Source: Ilyomonas sp965219515
GTDB lineage: Bacteria; Bacteroidota; Bacteroidia; Chitinophagales; Chitinophagaceae
Length of the DNA stretch: 64,000 nt
Direction of reading: 5' to 3'
Assembly: GCA_965219515.1 (NCBI GenBank)
Contig: OZ244776.1
Coordinates: 2,418,001-2,482,000 of the forward strand
The notes under the pieces are model-generated. The model did not search any database, was not told where the DNA came from, and saw nothing but the letters and a program-made list of their open reading frames with translations. Both the position numbers and the translations under genes were made by a program. Positions 19,241 to 28,066 of the stretch are shown here, one piece after another (positions within the stretch are counted from its first letter, which is position 1; each line of letters starts with the position of its first letter).

Positions 19241-20659
19241 CTAATAACCGGGATTCTGTTGACCCGCTAAATTTGGATTTGCCTGAATTTCATCCTGAGG
19301 AATAGGAGAAATACGCCTGCTGTCAGAATACGGGATTGACAAAACACCCGGCGGCAGTGAGCCGGTATTAGCCGCTCTTTCAACAGGCAGCATCAACCGG
19401 TTAAGATCGTATAATCTGTCGCCTTCAAAAGCCAGTTCCTTTCTTCTTTCCAATATTATATCATTGATAAGCTGATTACCGGAAGAGGTATAAGTTAGTG
19501 AAGGATCGCGTTGCGCCATTAGTTTATTTAAATATAATAAAGCATCGGCTTCATTGCCTAATCTTGCCGAAGCTTCTGCTGCAATAAGATAGACTTCAGA
19601 TAAACGCATTACTTTCAGATTATCGCGGTCATCACTTTGAGAATTAGGATATTTATCTACAAGGATTGCTGCTGCGCCATTTTTTGTTTCTCCTTCAATC
19701 ATAACAGAAGTTCTCACATCAGTTTCATTGTATAAATTATATAGTTGCATGGAGGCGTAAATATCCTGGTATCCATTTTCGTAAATTGAGCCAATATCAT
19801 CAAAACCATTGTTATTAACTACATCTGCGTCAACTTCAAACAATGTTTCTATTCCGTCAGTGCGCGGCGCAGAATTGTTCCAAAATGACCGGTAACCGTT
19901 CAAGCTAACTAAAGTAAACTCGCTGTTGTTAATTACATCTGTCGCAGCATCTTTTGCTTTCTGCATATCATTCATATAAAAATATGCTTTTGCCAGTAAC
20001 CCTTCGATTGCATATTTGCTTACATAAACAGAAGATGAGTAGTCACCTGCATCTGCTAGTGCCGTATTGTAATCACTTATGATTTGAGTATATACTTCCT
20101 GCACTGAACTACGCACCGGCAGATTATAAGGATCGTAATGTAAGATCAGCGGCACACCTGGTGCGGAAGGATCATCTGTAAAGGGTCTTGCATAAATATT
20201 AATCAGCTTAAAATACATTAAGGCGCGTAACGCATAAGCCTCTGCCTTTATCGCCGCAACATTTCCTCCGGTAACTTCGGCGTCAATAATACGATTGGCG
20301 CGCAGAATAGCTCGATATGAAGCTGACCACATTTCGGAAGGAACCCCGCTTGCAATCGTTACTGTATATTGAAACTGCTGTAAATAACGACCGGAATTTT
20401 TTGCTTCGATAAATGTATTGTCTGCCTGTACATCACCAATTACAGGGAAATCGCGCCCATATAATGTTGTAGCTCGTAATGTAGAATAAATACCGTTTAA
20501 GGCTGCGGCTAATGATGCTTCATCCGTTAAGGCATCACCATCATTTATGGAATCGTACGGAGTTTTCTCAATAAAATTCTTTGAACAGGAAGTTGCAAGT
20601 ATTGTAATGAGAAAGATGAAGAAAATATAACTGGATAAATAATTTTTTTGAATTTTCAT
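19241..20659 (-). CDS. RagB/SusD family nutrient-uptake lipoprotein
   Basis: A 472-residue surface lipoprotein (lipobox ATSCSK, Cys25) of the SusD family: TPR-like helical repeats hold a glycan or peptide and deliver it to the partner SusC barrel. Characteristic pieces are a start with FIEKTPYDSINDGDAL, the helix AEAYALRALMYFKLINIYARPF and the C-terminal ILERRKELAFEGDRLYDLNRL. It lies 24 bases downstream of its susC partner, and a terminator follows. Length is on the short side for the family but complete. The substrate is not predictable from sequence alone; no glycoside hydrolase gene lies beside it. Confidence 0.92.
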   Translation of the reverse strand: MKIQKNYLSSYIFFIFLITILATSCSKNFIEKTPYDSINDGDALTDEASLAAALNGIYSTLRATTLYGRDFPVIGDVQADNTFIEAKNSGRYLQQFQYTVTIASGVPSEMWSASYRAILRANRIIDAEVTGGNVAAIKAEAYALRALMYFKLINIYARPFTDDPSAPGVPLILHYDPYNLPVRSSVQEVYTQIISDYNTALADAGDYSSSVYVSKYAIEGLLAKAYFYMNDMQKAKDAATDVINNSEFTLVSLNGYRSFWNNSAPRTDGIETLFEVDADVVNNNGFDDIGSIYENGYQDIYASMQLYNLYNETDVRTSVMIEGETKNGAAAILVDKYPNSQSDDRDNLKVMRLSEVYLIAAEASARLGNEADALLYLNKLMAQRDPSLTYTSSGNQLINDIILERRKELAFEGDRLYDLNRLMLPVERAANTGSLPPGVLSIPYSDSRRISPIPQDEIQANPNLAGQQNPGY

Positions 20660-20683
20660 TGCTAAAGTTTTAAAGAATAAAAG

Positions 20684-23600
20684 TTACAGTCCGAATCGTA
20701 AACCCACCGTAAATGTTCTTGGAATAAATACTTCCAGATTTCCCTGGCTGTTGACTCCCTGTTCTGGATCGAAGGGCAGATTCTTATCTTTTACGCTTGT
20801 AAATACATTTGTGCCACGGATATAAAAACTTGCATCTGCAATGCCGGCTTTAGATAACATTTGTTTAGGCAATGTATATCCCAATTGTAAATTTCTAAGC
20901 CTGATAAAATCACCTTTGTACAAATACCTTGTAGAAGTTGTATAAGAATTATGGTTACCACCATAAATAATTTTAGGTATATCGGTAACATCTCCTGGAT
21001 TTTTCCAACTATTCAGTTGGCTGGCAAGCTGATTAAAGCTTCCCAAATAAGCTCCTTCTGTTGATGTATAAGTACCCCAGCCATCAATCACATAGTTTCC
21101 GTAATTGTAATTAAACTGTGCTTCCAACGAAAATCCTTTGAAAGTAAAAGTTGTATTCAGTGCGCCATAATATTTAGGTGCCGCAGAATAATTAAGCTGC
21201 CTTGCCGCCATTGTAGAATTATTTGTTGTGCCTTTGCGCGTAGAATCTACATACCAGAGAGGATCTCCGTTTTCAGGATCTACACCTGCCCATTGGCGCA
21301 AATAAAATGACTGAAGATCATGACCAACCGTGTAATTATAATACCCGCTTGCTACCGGTCGGCCACCATACAATTCTGTAACCCTGTTTCTGTTATGAGC
21401 GAAATTAAATCCGATGTCCCATTTAAAGTTTTTTGTACTAACCGGTCTTGCATTCAAGCTGATTTCTACTCCTTTATTTGATAAAGATCCTATATTTTGA
21501 AGCTGTGAAGAAAAGCCCGATGTACGCGACAATTGAATATTTGCCAGAAGTCCGGACGTTTTTCTATCGTAATATTCTACCGTTGCCGACAATCTGTTTT
21601 GAAACAATCCAATGTCTAATCCAAGATTAAAGGCTTTATTTTTTTCCCATGTAAGATTTGCATTGCCTACATTGTTTGGGCGACTTCCCGGCGAGCCGTT
21701 ATAGTTTGCATCATAAGAATAAGTGGCCAAGGAAGCATAATTGCCAAAACCTAAAGAATTACCGTTTTCTCCATAAGAAGTCCGTAATTTAAGTAAGCTG
21801 ATAATCTTGGAATCTGTAAGGAATTTTTCTTCGTTTATATTCCATGATGCGCCTACAGAATAAAAATTACCCCATCTGTTATTTGCACCAAATACCGATG
21901 AACCATCTCTTCTAAAGCTGCCGCTGACAATGTACCGGTCTTTTATATTTACATTTCCACTTGCAAAATATGATGCGGTCGTGTTATCGGAAGGCAAGGC
22001 AAAAGCTGTTGTAGGAGTAGCTGCTGAAGCCAGATATTTTAAAGCTAGTGTACCTGGAAATCCTTGTCCGCTGGCTTGTAATATATAATCCTTAAATTTT
22101 TGCGACTCCTGACCCGCCTGAAGATTTACATATATATCCTGTGCGGCATTCAGGTTAAGTTTATAGTTTAACAGGTTTGTCCAGGTCCAGTCGAATACTC
22201 GCCTGAAAGAAGAAGTTCCATCACCACCACCTGCTTGCCCATCACCATAAAACGGATTACGGTATTGGTCTTCCTGAACAGTGAGTAATTCACCGCTGTA
22301 ACGACTTATAAAACTCAGATTATTTAAGATTTTGAATTCACCTGACACATATCCCCTGAACGATGTTTGTTTGGCTGTTGCCTGATCGAGAGAGGCAGTT
22401 GCAACCGGATTAAAGATTCCGCCTGTGGTTGTAAATTCCGTTGTATCACCATATCGGGGTGTATTGTCAGTATTGTAGGGTTGATACCATGGCAAAAGAA
22501 AAAAGGAAGCCAGAACCGGATTGGCAAATGCACCGCCTGCTGAGGGGGTTCTTTGTTCGCTGTTGCTTCCATTAATACCGGCTGTAAAAGTTATTTTGTC
22601 AGTAGCTTTATGCGTAACAGACAAGCTGCCATTGTAGCGTTTGTAATAAGTGGCAATGGTAGTACCTTCCTGCTTAAAATAACCACCGGACGCATAAAAC
22701 TGCGTTTTTTCAGAACCGCCGCTTAAGCTAACATTATATTGCTGCTGCGAACCGTTTCGTGTAACTACATCCAGCCATTTTGTATCTACGTTTCCATTGT
22801 AGCCAAAGTTTTGCGGATCGTCAATAATCTGCCCCGCTTCAGTTGTGTCGGCTGCATATTCAGCATTTATTAAAGCCTCACTTAGTATGGTTCTTGTTTC
22901 TGCCGTTGTTAAAGGCTTGTTTCTATCCGGTGTATAAGCGCGGTCTATAGTTCCGGCTTCCGCAGACACGCTTACAGCCGTTTTACCTGCTTTGCCCTTT
23001 TTAGTGGTTACAATAATAACTCCGTTAGCGGCTCTTGATCCGTAAACAGACGTAGCGGCAGCATCTTTTAACACAGAAATACTTTCAATATCGTCAGGAT
23101 TAAGAGAACTAAGCGCATTCGCGGTAGTAGTATTGGAAGTAAGATCGCCGGTAGTTGCAATTACACCATCAATCACCCAAAGCGGCGCGGCGCTCGCATT
23201 AATGGAACCAACACCGCGAATGCGAATGTTTGTGTTAGAGCCAGGCGCACCGGAAGCGGAAGCAGAAAGCAAGCCGGGTACAGCTCCCTGCAGGGCTTTA
23301 TCTACCGAACTAAAAGGCTTGTTTTCAAGATAACCGGAACTAACAGTAGCAACAGAACCCGTAACATTTGTTTTTCGCTGACTGCCATACGCTACAACCA
23401 CTACTTCACTCAAGGCACCTGACGTTGGCAACAATTTAATAACAGGACTTATGTTGTTACTAATATCAACTTCCATGGTTGCATAATTGATGGAAGTAAT
23501 TACAAGTGTGGTTGCGGTTGAGGTTACAGATAATGTAAACTGCCCGTTTTCATTGGTTGTAGTGCCTTTTGTTGTACCTTTTACCGTTACCGAAGCATTG

Positions 23601-23710
23601 GCAACGGGACTGTTCTTGTCGTCAGTTACCTGACCATTAATAGTGCGTGTCTGTGCCTGCGCAGCATACGTGCAGAACAGCAACACAAGGAGCGTAAATG
23701 TTTTTTTCAT
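20684..23710 (-). CDS. SusC/RagA family TonB-linked outer-membrane protein
   Basis: A 1008-residue outer-membrane transporter. After a signal peptide (cut after AAQAQ, about residue 20) comes a carboxypeptidase-like domain (INGQVTDDKNSPVANASVTVKG), then the TonB-box-like stretch EVVVVAYGSQRKTNVTGSV, the plug (RIRGVGSINASAAPLWVIDGV, with SVLKDAAATSVYGSRAANGVI) and a barrel that ends in TFTVGLRFGL. It works with the SusD encoded 24 bases downstream to import oligosaccharides or peptides. Upstream lies a gene-poor gap of more than 600 bases with no regulator gene visible. A nearby hairpin-forming sigma/anti-sigma pair is also absent. Confidence 0.95.
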   Translation of the reverse strand: MKKTFTLLVLLFCTYAAQAQTRTINGQVTDDKNSPVANASVTVKGTTKGTTTNENGQFTLSVTSTATTLVITSINYATMEVDISNNISPVIKLLPTSGALSEVVVVAYGSQRKTNVTGSVATVSSGYLENKPFSSVDKALQGAVPGLLSASASGAPGSNTNIRIRGVGSINASAAPLWVIDGVIATTGDLTSNTTTANALSSLNPDDIESISVLKDAAATSVYGSRAANGVIIVTTKKGKAGKTAVSVSAEAGTIDRAYTPDRNKPLTTAETRTILSEALINAEYAADTTEAGQIIDDPQNFGYNGNVDTKWLDVVTRNGSQQQYNVSLSGGSEKTQFYASGGYFKQEGTTIATYYKRYNGSLSVTHKATDKITFTAGINGSNSEQRTPSAGGAFANPVLASFFLLPWYQPYNTDNTPRYGDTTEFTTTGGIFNPVATASLDQATAKQTSFRGYVSGEFKILNNLSFISRYSGELLTVQEDQYRNPFYGDGQAGGGDGTSSFRRVFDWTWTNLLNYKLNLNAAQDIYVNLQAGQESQKFKDYILQASGQGFPGTLALKYLASAATPTTAFALPSDNTTASYFASGNVNIKDRYIVSGSFRRDGSSVFGANNRWGNFYSVGASWNINEEKFLTDSKIISLLKLRTSYGENGNSLGFGNYASLATYSYDANYNGSPGSRPNNVGNANLTWEKNKAFNLGLDIGLFQNRLSATVEYYDRKTSGLLANIQLSRTSGFSSQLQNIGSLSNKGVEISLNARPVSTKNFKWDIGFNFAHNRNRVTELYGGRPVASGYYNYTVGHDLQSFYLRQWAGVDPENGDPLWYVDSTRKGTTNNSTMAARQLNYSAAPKYYGALNTTFTFKGFSLEAQFNYNYGNYVIDGWGTYTSTEGAYLGSFNQLASQLNSWKNPGDVTDIPKIIYGGNHNSYTTSTRYLYKGDFIRLRNLQLGYTLPKQMLSKAGIADASFYIRGTNVFTSVKDKNLPFDPEQGVNSQGNLEVFIPRTFTVGLRFGL

Positions 23711-24342
23711 GTGTGATGTTTGAAAATTGGAATGAGAAATTTCGGTGTCTTACTTATATAATGACAGATAAGAAGATACGATTGCTGCTTTTTAAAGTAT
23801 TTATGATTTGCATGCCTGCCTATGAGTTTGGTCTTTTCACCTAAAGATATATTGCTTTTTATTTATTATTGTACTACTTACTAAGACAATCAAAGGTTGA
23901 AATAAGAGCACAGGACATTATAAAGAAGATTCAGGTAAACAAGTGTACGAGAAAATGCTCGGTAAGCATTAGTTACCGAATGCCTCAATGAAGGATCAGC
24001 GATGCCAGCCGGATTGTTTTTCCCCAAAACGAAATCTGTAAAGTAAGGAATGCAGAGGTTCCCTTGACTGAAAGCCATTATTTGTAAATATAATTAGCTA
24101 CTCTCGCAGTAACAGGACAATTACTTGACTTGTTTGAAAAAGGCTCCTCTGCTGTTGTTATAACGATATTTGAGTATGTTAACTACTCAGGTGACAATCT
24201 GTATCATTGCTGAGCAGCTACATAGCAATGATAATGGCTTCTGCTATATGTGTTTCTGCGGTGGATTTTTCCGGAACTGTTGTTACTTCCTTTTCAAGGA
24301 TGAGTTTGATATAACGCACTATGCACGTGATGATCGTCATCA
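23711..24342. other. Gene-poor region upstream of the first SusCD operon
   Basis: About 630 bases between the susC start and the next gene. Short frames exist on both strands (for example 62 codons at 23890-24078 and 101 codons at 24170-24475), but none has a recognisable domain, signal peptide or convincing start. The base composition is AT-rich. It probably holds the SusCD promoter and perhaps gene remnants; I see nothing I can name. Confidence 0.4.
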
Positions 24343-24455
24343 TTATTTTGTTTTCATGCCGGGCGTGGTGGCGGTGAAGACATATTTGCCTTCGGACATG
24401 AATTCTAAAGAAATCCCTTTTTTAATCTGTGTAAATCGTGCAGTTTCCGGACTGC

Positions 24456-25175
24456 CTATTGATTCATATAATTAACCAAACCTACTAAGAAATTTTCGTC
24501 TATCGTATCATCAATGTGCTGACCAAAATAATCGTAAACTTTTGATTTGTTTGTGAAAGCAGACTTTATACTTTTTGCCTTCAGATCAATAACTTTATAG
24601 CCTGCATTTCCAGGCTGTAATAAATAGTAATTATTTTGGTCTACATACTCATCGTACTCGTGCCCTGATTCTGAAATACCGTTGGTTTGATAGTTGGCTT
24701 TAACAAACTTTGTTTTTACAGATTTATACAAGGAGTATTTGTCCTTAATTTCGACCAAAGCGAGCAAAAGTTTTGAGGAGTCAATCGCATCAATACGGGT
24801 GAACCGGTAAGAATTATTATTATCAGATAAAGTAAATTCTTTTACCTGAGAAGAGTTAACGGAAATCATTGTAGATGCATCTCTTTTTATTAGAAGATTA
24901 TCTTCTTGCTTATCAAAGTTGAATCCCAAAGAATCACTGTTAATCACAATTCCGTTGACATCTATCACGGTTCCTTTCAACCACCGATTAAACATGAAAC
25001 GGGTACCTCTTGTATTTTCCCTGTTGTTTAGAGAATTAATGATAGCTCCGCCGCCCGTTACATTTCCATAACTGTTTAATAAAGTTGTAGAACCATACTG
25101 GTTAAAATTAGTTTGAGCAAATGAAGCGGTCAGGATTGATAGCGACATTAATACTATGATTAACAATTGTTTCAT
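24456..25175 (-). CDS. Exported protein of unknown function
   Basis: A 239-residue protein with a clear signal peptide (cut near ASFAQ, residues 17-21), mostly beta-rich and Asn-rich, with no domain I recognise. Features include GTRFMFNRWLKGTVIDVNG and FNFDKQEDNLLIKRDAS, which look like a small beta-barrel or jelly-roll protein that reads a stored structure. Proteins of this general look occur in Bacteroidota without a function. It lies alone between the two SusCD loci. Its stop codon is overlapped by another open frame (24343-24471) which might be its displaced C-terminus; see the finding. Confidence 0.68.
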   Translation of the reverse strand: MKQLLIIVLMSLSILTASFAQTNFNQYGSTTLLNSYGNVTGGGAIINSLNNRENTRGTRFMFNRWLKGTVIDVNGIVINSDSLGFNFDKQEDNLLIKRDASTMISVNSSQVKEFTLSDNNNSYRFTRIDAIDSSKLLLALVEIKDKYSLYKSVKTKFVKANYQTNGISESGHEYDEYVDQNNYYLLQPGNAGYKVIDLKAKSIKSAFTNKSKVYDYFGQHIDDTIDENFLVGLVNYMNQ

Positions 25176-25445
25176 AAATAAATAGTACTAAAAAAAGGTT
25201 AGAGTTTGTTGTAAAATCCTTTTTAGCCATTTAAAAAAAAGCAGACCAAAATTTCCAGCTATTGATATGTTAATAATTTTAATAATAATTTAGGGGTAAT
25301 TACCGGAGGTATTATGGAACTATGATTTTACTCGACTGTTCACTTATTGTAACCTGTCAGGTCAAACAGGCTTAGTATTCAACCTGCTGTCCTAATTCGA
25401 CAGGTTATGCACAATCACCAGTTACTATAAGCGGATAGTTATTCA
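25176..25445. other. Intergenic region with a weak inverted repeat
   Basis: AT-rich sequence with no gene. It should hold the promoter of the exported protein gene to its left. A short inverted repeat (AACCTGTC at 25351-25358 with GACAGGTT at 25399-25406) with an inner copy-like AACCTGCTGTCC looks like a degenerate mobile or palindromic repeat. Confidence 0.4.
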
Positions 25446-25493
25446 ATTCTATAAAAAAGCCACTTTATTTGTGAAGTGGCTTTTTTATAGAAT
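25446..25493 (-). terminator. Rho-independent terminator after the second SusCD operon
   Basis: A perfect 20-bp inverted repeat (25446-25465 with 25474-25493) around an 8-base loop. It contains A and T tracts on both sides of a GC-rich core and begins 7 bases after the stop codon of the DUF1735 gene, so it ends this operon on the - strand. Confidence 0.92.
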
Positions 25494-25500
25494 TTCGTTT

Positions 25501-26418
25501 TTACTGGAGGCTCATTGTAAAATCGAACAACCTTAAATTACCTGCAGAATTTAAAAACTGTCCATGAATATCAAAAGTATTTGTTGCTGGGTCATACGTA
25601 CTTGTTTTACCCGCCTGATTTTTCATGTCAGTACTTGGTGCGATAGCACTTGGACTAATTGTTACAATATTTGTAGCAAAATCTACCGTAAGTTTAGTAT
25701 AAGTAGGTGCAAATCCAGGAATAACAATTTGCCCTTCAATAGAATTCGCAGTAACTGTTGTGAACCCATAACTACCTGTAATTGGAAAATTGTCAACATA
25801 CTTAGCCGGATCTGCTACGGCGCCAGTATATCGGTTTAAGATTCCATCCTGATCATAAGCTCCTTCATAGATACTTTTTAGTTTCAAAAGTACGATAGCC
25901 GTATTTAAGTTAGTCGCTATCGTGGCTCCTTGTGCACTGGTAATTTTTAAGGCTAATGCAATATCCTGTGTAAAATTAATTTTATCTCCTGCAAACTTCA
26001 CCGTAAAACTCACGATTTGTTGCCCAGGATTTATTGTCACCTGTCCTCCATTCGGAAGGATAAAATTGCTTGCATCAAGCATTGTATAAGTAGTGGGAAA
26101 AGTAGATGTTGTTTCGTCTGCGTTATAAGCATCTAAACTGGCTTCATCAACGGCAATCGTTGCGGTAACAGGTGTGCTTAATGTTAAACTGGCCACCGAC
26201 AACGTAACTTCGATAGGGAAACTATCCTGCGGTGTACCCAATATAGCAGCTGTAAAGGGAAGAGCACTATTGCCTGCATACTGAAAACTTACCAAGGCAG
26301 GGCTGTTATCGTATCGCTCTGAATTTTTATCTTTTAAACATGAGGACAATCCTGCGATAAGCAAAATCGCGGTTGTTATGGTAGTTAAAGAAAAGTATTT
26401 AAATTTATTCTTTTTCAT
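25501..26418 (-). CDS. DUF1735 domain lipoprotein (SusCD accessory)
   Basis: A 305-residue lipoprotein (lipobox LSSC, Cys27) with one DUF1735 immunoglobulin-like domain in the N-terminal half (TPVTATIAVDEASLDAYNA...TYTMLDASNFILPNGG), followed by a beta-rich C-terminal part of unknown fold. DUF1735 proteins are surface glycan-binding accessories of Sus-like systems. It is the last gene of the SusC-SusD-DUF1735 operon, 29 bases after susD, and the terminator follows at once. It probably helps to hold the substrate at the cell surface; the ligand is unknown. Confidence 0.87.
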   Translation of the reverse strand: MKKNKFKYFSLTTITTAILLIAGLSSCLKDKNSERYDNSPALVSFQYAGNSALPFTAAILGTPQDSFPIEVTLSVASLTLSTPVTATIAVDEASLDAYNADETTSTFPTTYTMLDASNFILPNGGQVTINPGQQIVSFTVKFAGDKINFTQDIALALKITSAQGATIATNLNTAIVLLKLKSIYEGAYDQDGILNRYTGAVADPAKYVDNFPITGSYGFTTVTANSIEGQIVIPGFAPTYTKLTVDFATNIVTISPSAIAPSTDMKNQAGKTSTYDPATNTFDIHGQFLNSAGNLRLFDFTMSLQ

Positions 26419-26447
26419 TCTTGAATTTTTGAATGTTAGTTTACTAT

Positions 26448-28016
26448 TTATTTATCCCAGAAAACGTTTGCAGAGAACTGGTAAGGTCCACTTAAAGATG
26501 GGATACTTGAACCGTTGGTATCATATTCTGATTGTGGATATAAATACCGCACTGGTATAACTGGTTGTAAATGTGTACCGGAGTGAGAGATATCTAAAAA
26601 ATCTGTTGTTGGGAAACCCGTTCTCCGATAATCATTATATGCTGCCACCCAATCAATACCATTTAGAGAAGCCCACTTTTGTGTTAGAATGAGTTGTAAT
26701 TTATCATCTGCATCATCCCATACTACATATTCGGGATTGGTAGCACCCAAAAGGTCATCACTTAAGTAGGCTTCGGCATCTTCAACAGGAGTGAGCGTTC
26801 CACTATATGGCGCCCAGTTCTGGTAGAGATAAACATAGTTTTGGATAATGGCAGATTCATATAATTCCTGCGCATTACCGTCGATATCCCATCCTCGCTG
26901 TTTTGCTTCCGCCTGCAGAAAGAGACTTTCAAAATCTGACATAATCAATTGATCAGCTGTGAAATCTTTTATTACGCCAGAAGGAGCAACGGCTGTTGTA
27001 CCAGAGTTAGATACCGAAGCCGGATCACCATCATAGTTACTTCCTATAGCTGCCGGATAAGTTGCTGAGTAAAAGCAATATTGCCTTATATCGCCGGTGG
27101 CTGAGTAAAAGTCAACTGCGTATGTGTTTGCTCTATAGTAGTTCAACTGAGATGTAGATGCAGTAAGTGTAAAGAATAAAGAGTACTGAGGATTAAATTT
27201 GCCTGTAGAAGCTTGGTATCCTGGATTCACACTGGCACTTTGATTGGCTCCAAGGTATCCAAATGAAGAATCTTTTGCAAGTTCTGCATTGATAAAGCCC
27301 TGGTCAGCCACATTCGATTCATTCAAAAGCAGGCGCAATTTGATTGTGTTTGCCAGTCTCTGCCATAGTTCCATGCGCGTAGTATAATCTGAACTGCCGG
27401 CCGAACGACTACCGCCGAATACGATATCATATTGGTTGTCGGTACTAACAGTTACATCAGGAGCTGTAGAATAATATGTCTTGGCTTGTTCAAAGTAGTA
27501 TACAGCACTGTCAAGTTGAGCTATTAAATCGGTATAAATAGCCAGACCATCGTCGTAAACAGGTTTTATCTTACCATTTACATCAAAAGCCTGACTGTAA
27601 GGAACGTTGTTATACAAATCGACCAAAATAGAAAACTCGTAAGCTTTCATCGTTTTGGCCACTCCGATATAGAAAGGCAACCCGTTTGTTTTGGCTTGTG
27701 TTTCGATGTAGTCGTAATTATTCAGATTCGAATACAAATTAGCCCATTCGCCGTCTGTGTAGTCGTTAGTCATGTTGTATGTTTCGGTTTGCACATCAGG
27801 CGTATAGTTACCACTGCGACTCCAATATCCCATCCAACGCGTTAAACCCAAGAAGTCTCTTGCATTGTTAAAGCCAGTTCCCACCAATGCTGATGATAAT
27901 ACCACATTAGGTGTTACTGCGGTCGGTTGATTCGGATTCTGATTAATATCTAATTCCTTCTTACAACTTGCTAAGAAACAAGTTAATACTAAAAAGCCTA
28001 TTGAAATCTTTTTCAT
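26448..28016 (-). CDS. SusD/RagB-like nutrient-binding lipoprotein
   Basis: A 522-residue lipoprotein (lipobox LASCKK, Cys18) of the second SusD subfamily. Family signs are the start KELDINQNPNQPTAV, the RWMGYWSRSGNYTPD region, the helix MKAYEFSILVDLYNNVPYSQAF and the C-terminal EYVVWDDADDKLQLILTQKWASLNGIDWVAAYNDYRRTGFP. It is longer than and different from the SusD at 19241, so the two loci are not recent duplicates. It follows its SusC partner by 50 bases and precedes the DUF1735 gene. It should bind oligosaccharide or peptide at the cell surface. Confidence 0.92.
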   Translation of the reverse strand: MKKISIGFLVLTCFLASCKKELDINQNPNQPTAVTPNVVLSSALVGTGFNNARDFLGLTRWMGYWSRSGNYTPDVQTETYNMTNDYTDGEWANLYSNLNNYDYIETQAKTNGLPFYIGVAKTMKAYEFSILVDLYNNVPYSQAFDVNGKIKPVYDDGLAIYTDLIAQLDSAVYYFEQAKTYYSTAPDVTVSTDNQYDIVFGGSRSAGSSDYTTRMELWQRLANTIKLRLLLNESNVADQGFINAELAKDSSFGYLGANQSASVNPGYQASTGKFNPQYSLFFTLTASTSQLNYYRANTYAVDFYSATGDIRQYCFYSATYPAAIGSNYDGDPASVSNSGTTAVAPSGVIKDFTADQLIMSDFESLFLQAEAKQRGWDIDGNAQELYESAIIQNYVYLYQNWAPYSGTLTPVEDAEAYLSDDLLGATNPEYVVWDDADDKLQLILTQKWASLNGIDWVAAYNDYRRTGFPTTDFLDISHSGTHLQPVIPVRYLYPQSEYDTNGSSIPSLSGPYQFSANVFWDK

Positions 28017-28066
28017 TTTTTGAAAGTTAAATTACGTTTCATTAAATATTACACTATATGTTAACA

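Noticed and set aside
23890..24078. 62-codon frame on the - strand
   Set aside because: No signal, no domain; ordinary random open frame in an AT-rich gap.
24170..24475. 101-codon + strand frame
   Set aside because: Cys/Phe-rich with no recognisable pattern, and its 3' end overlaps the end of a convincing gene on the other strand.
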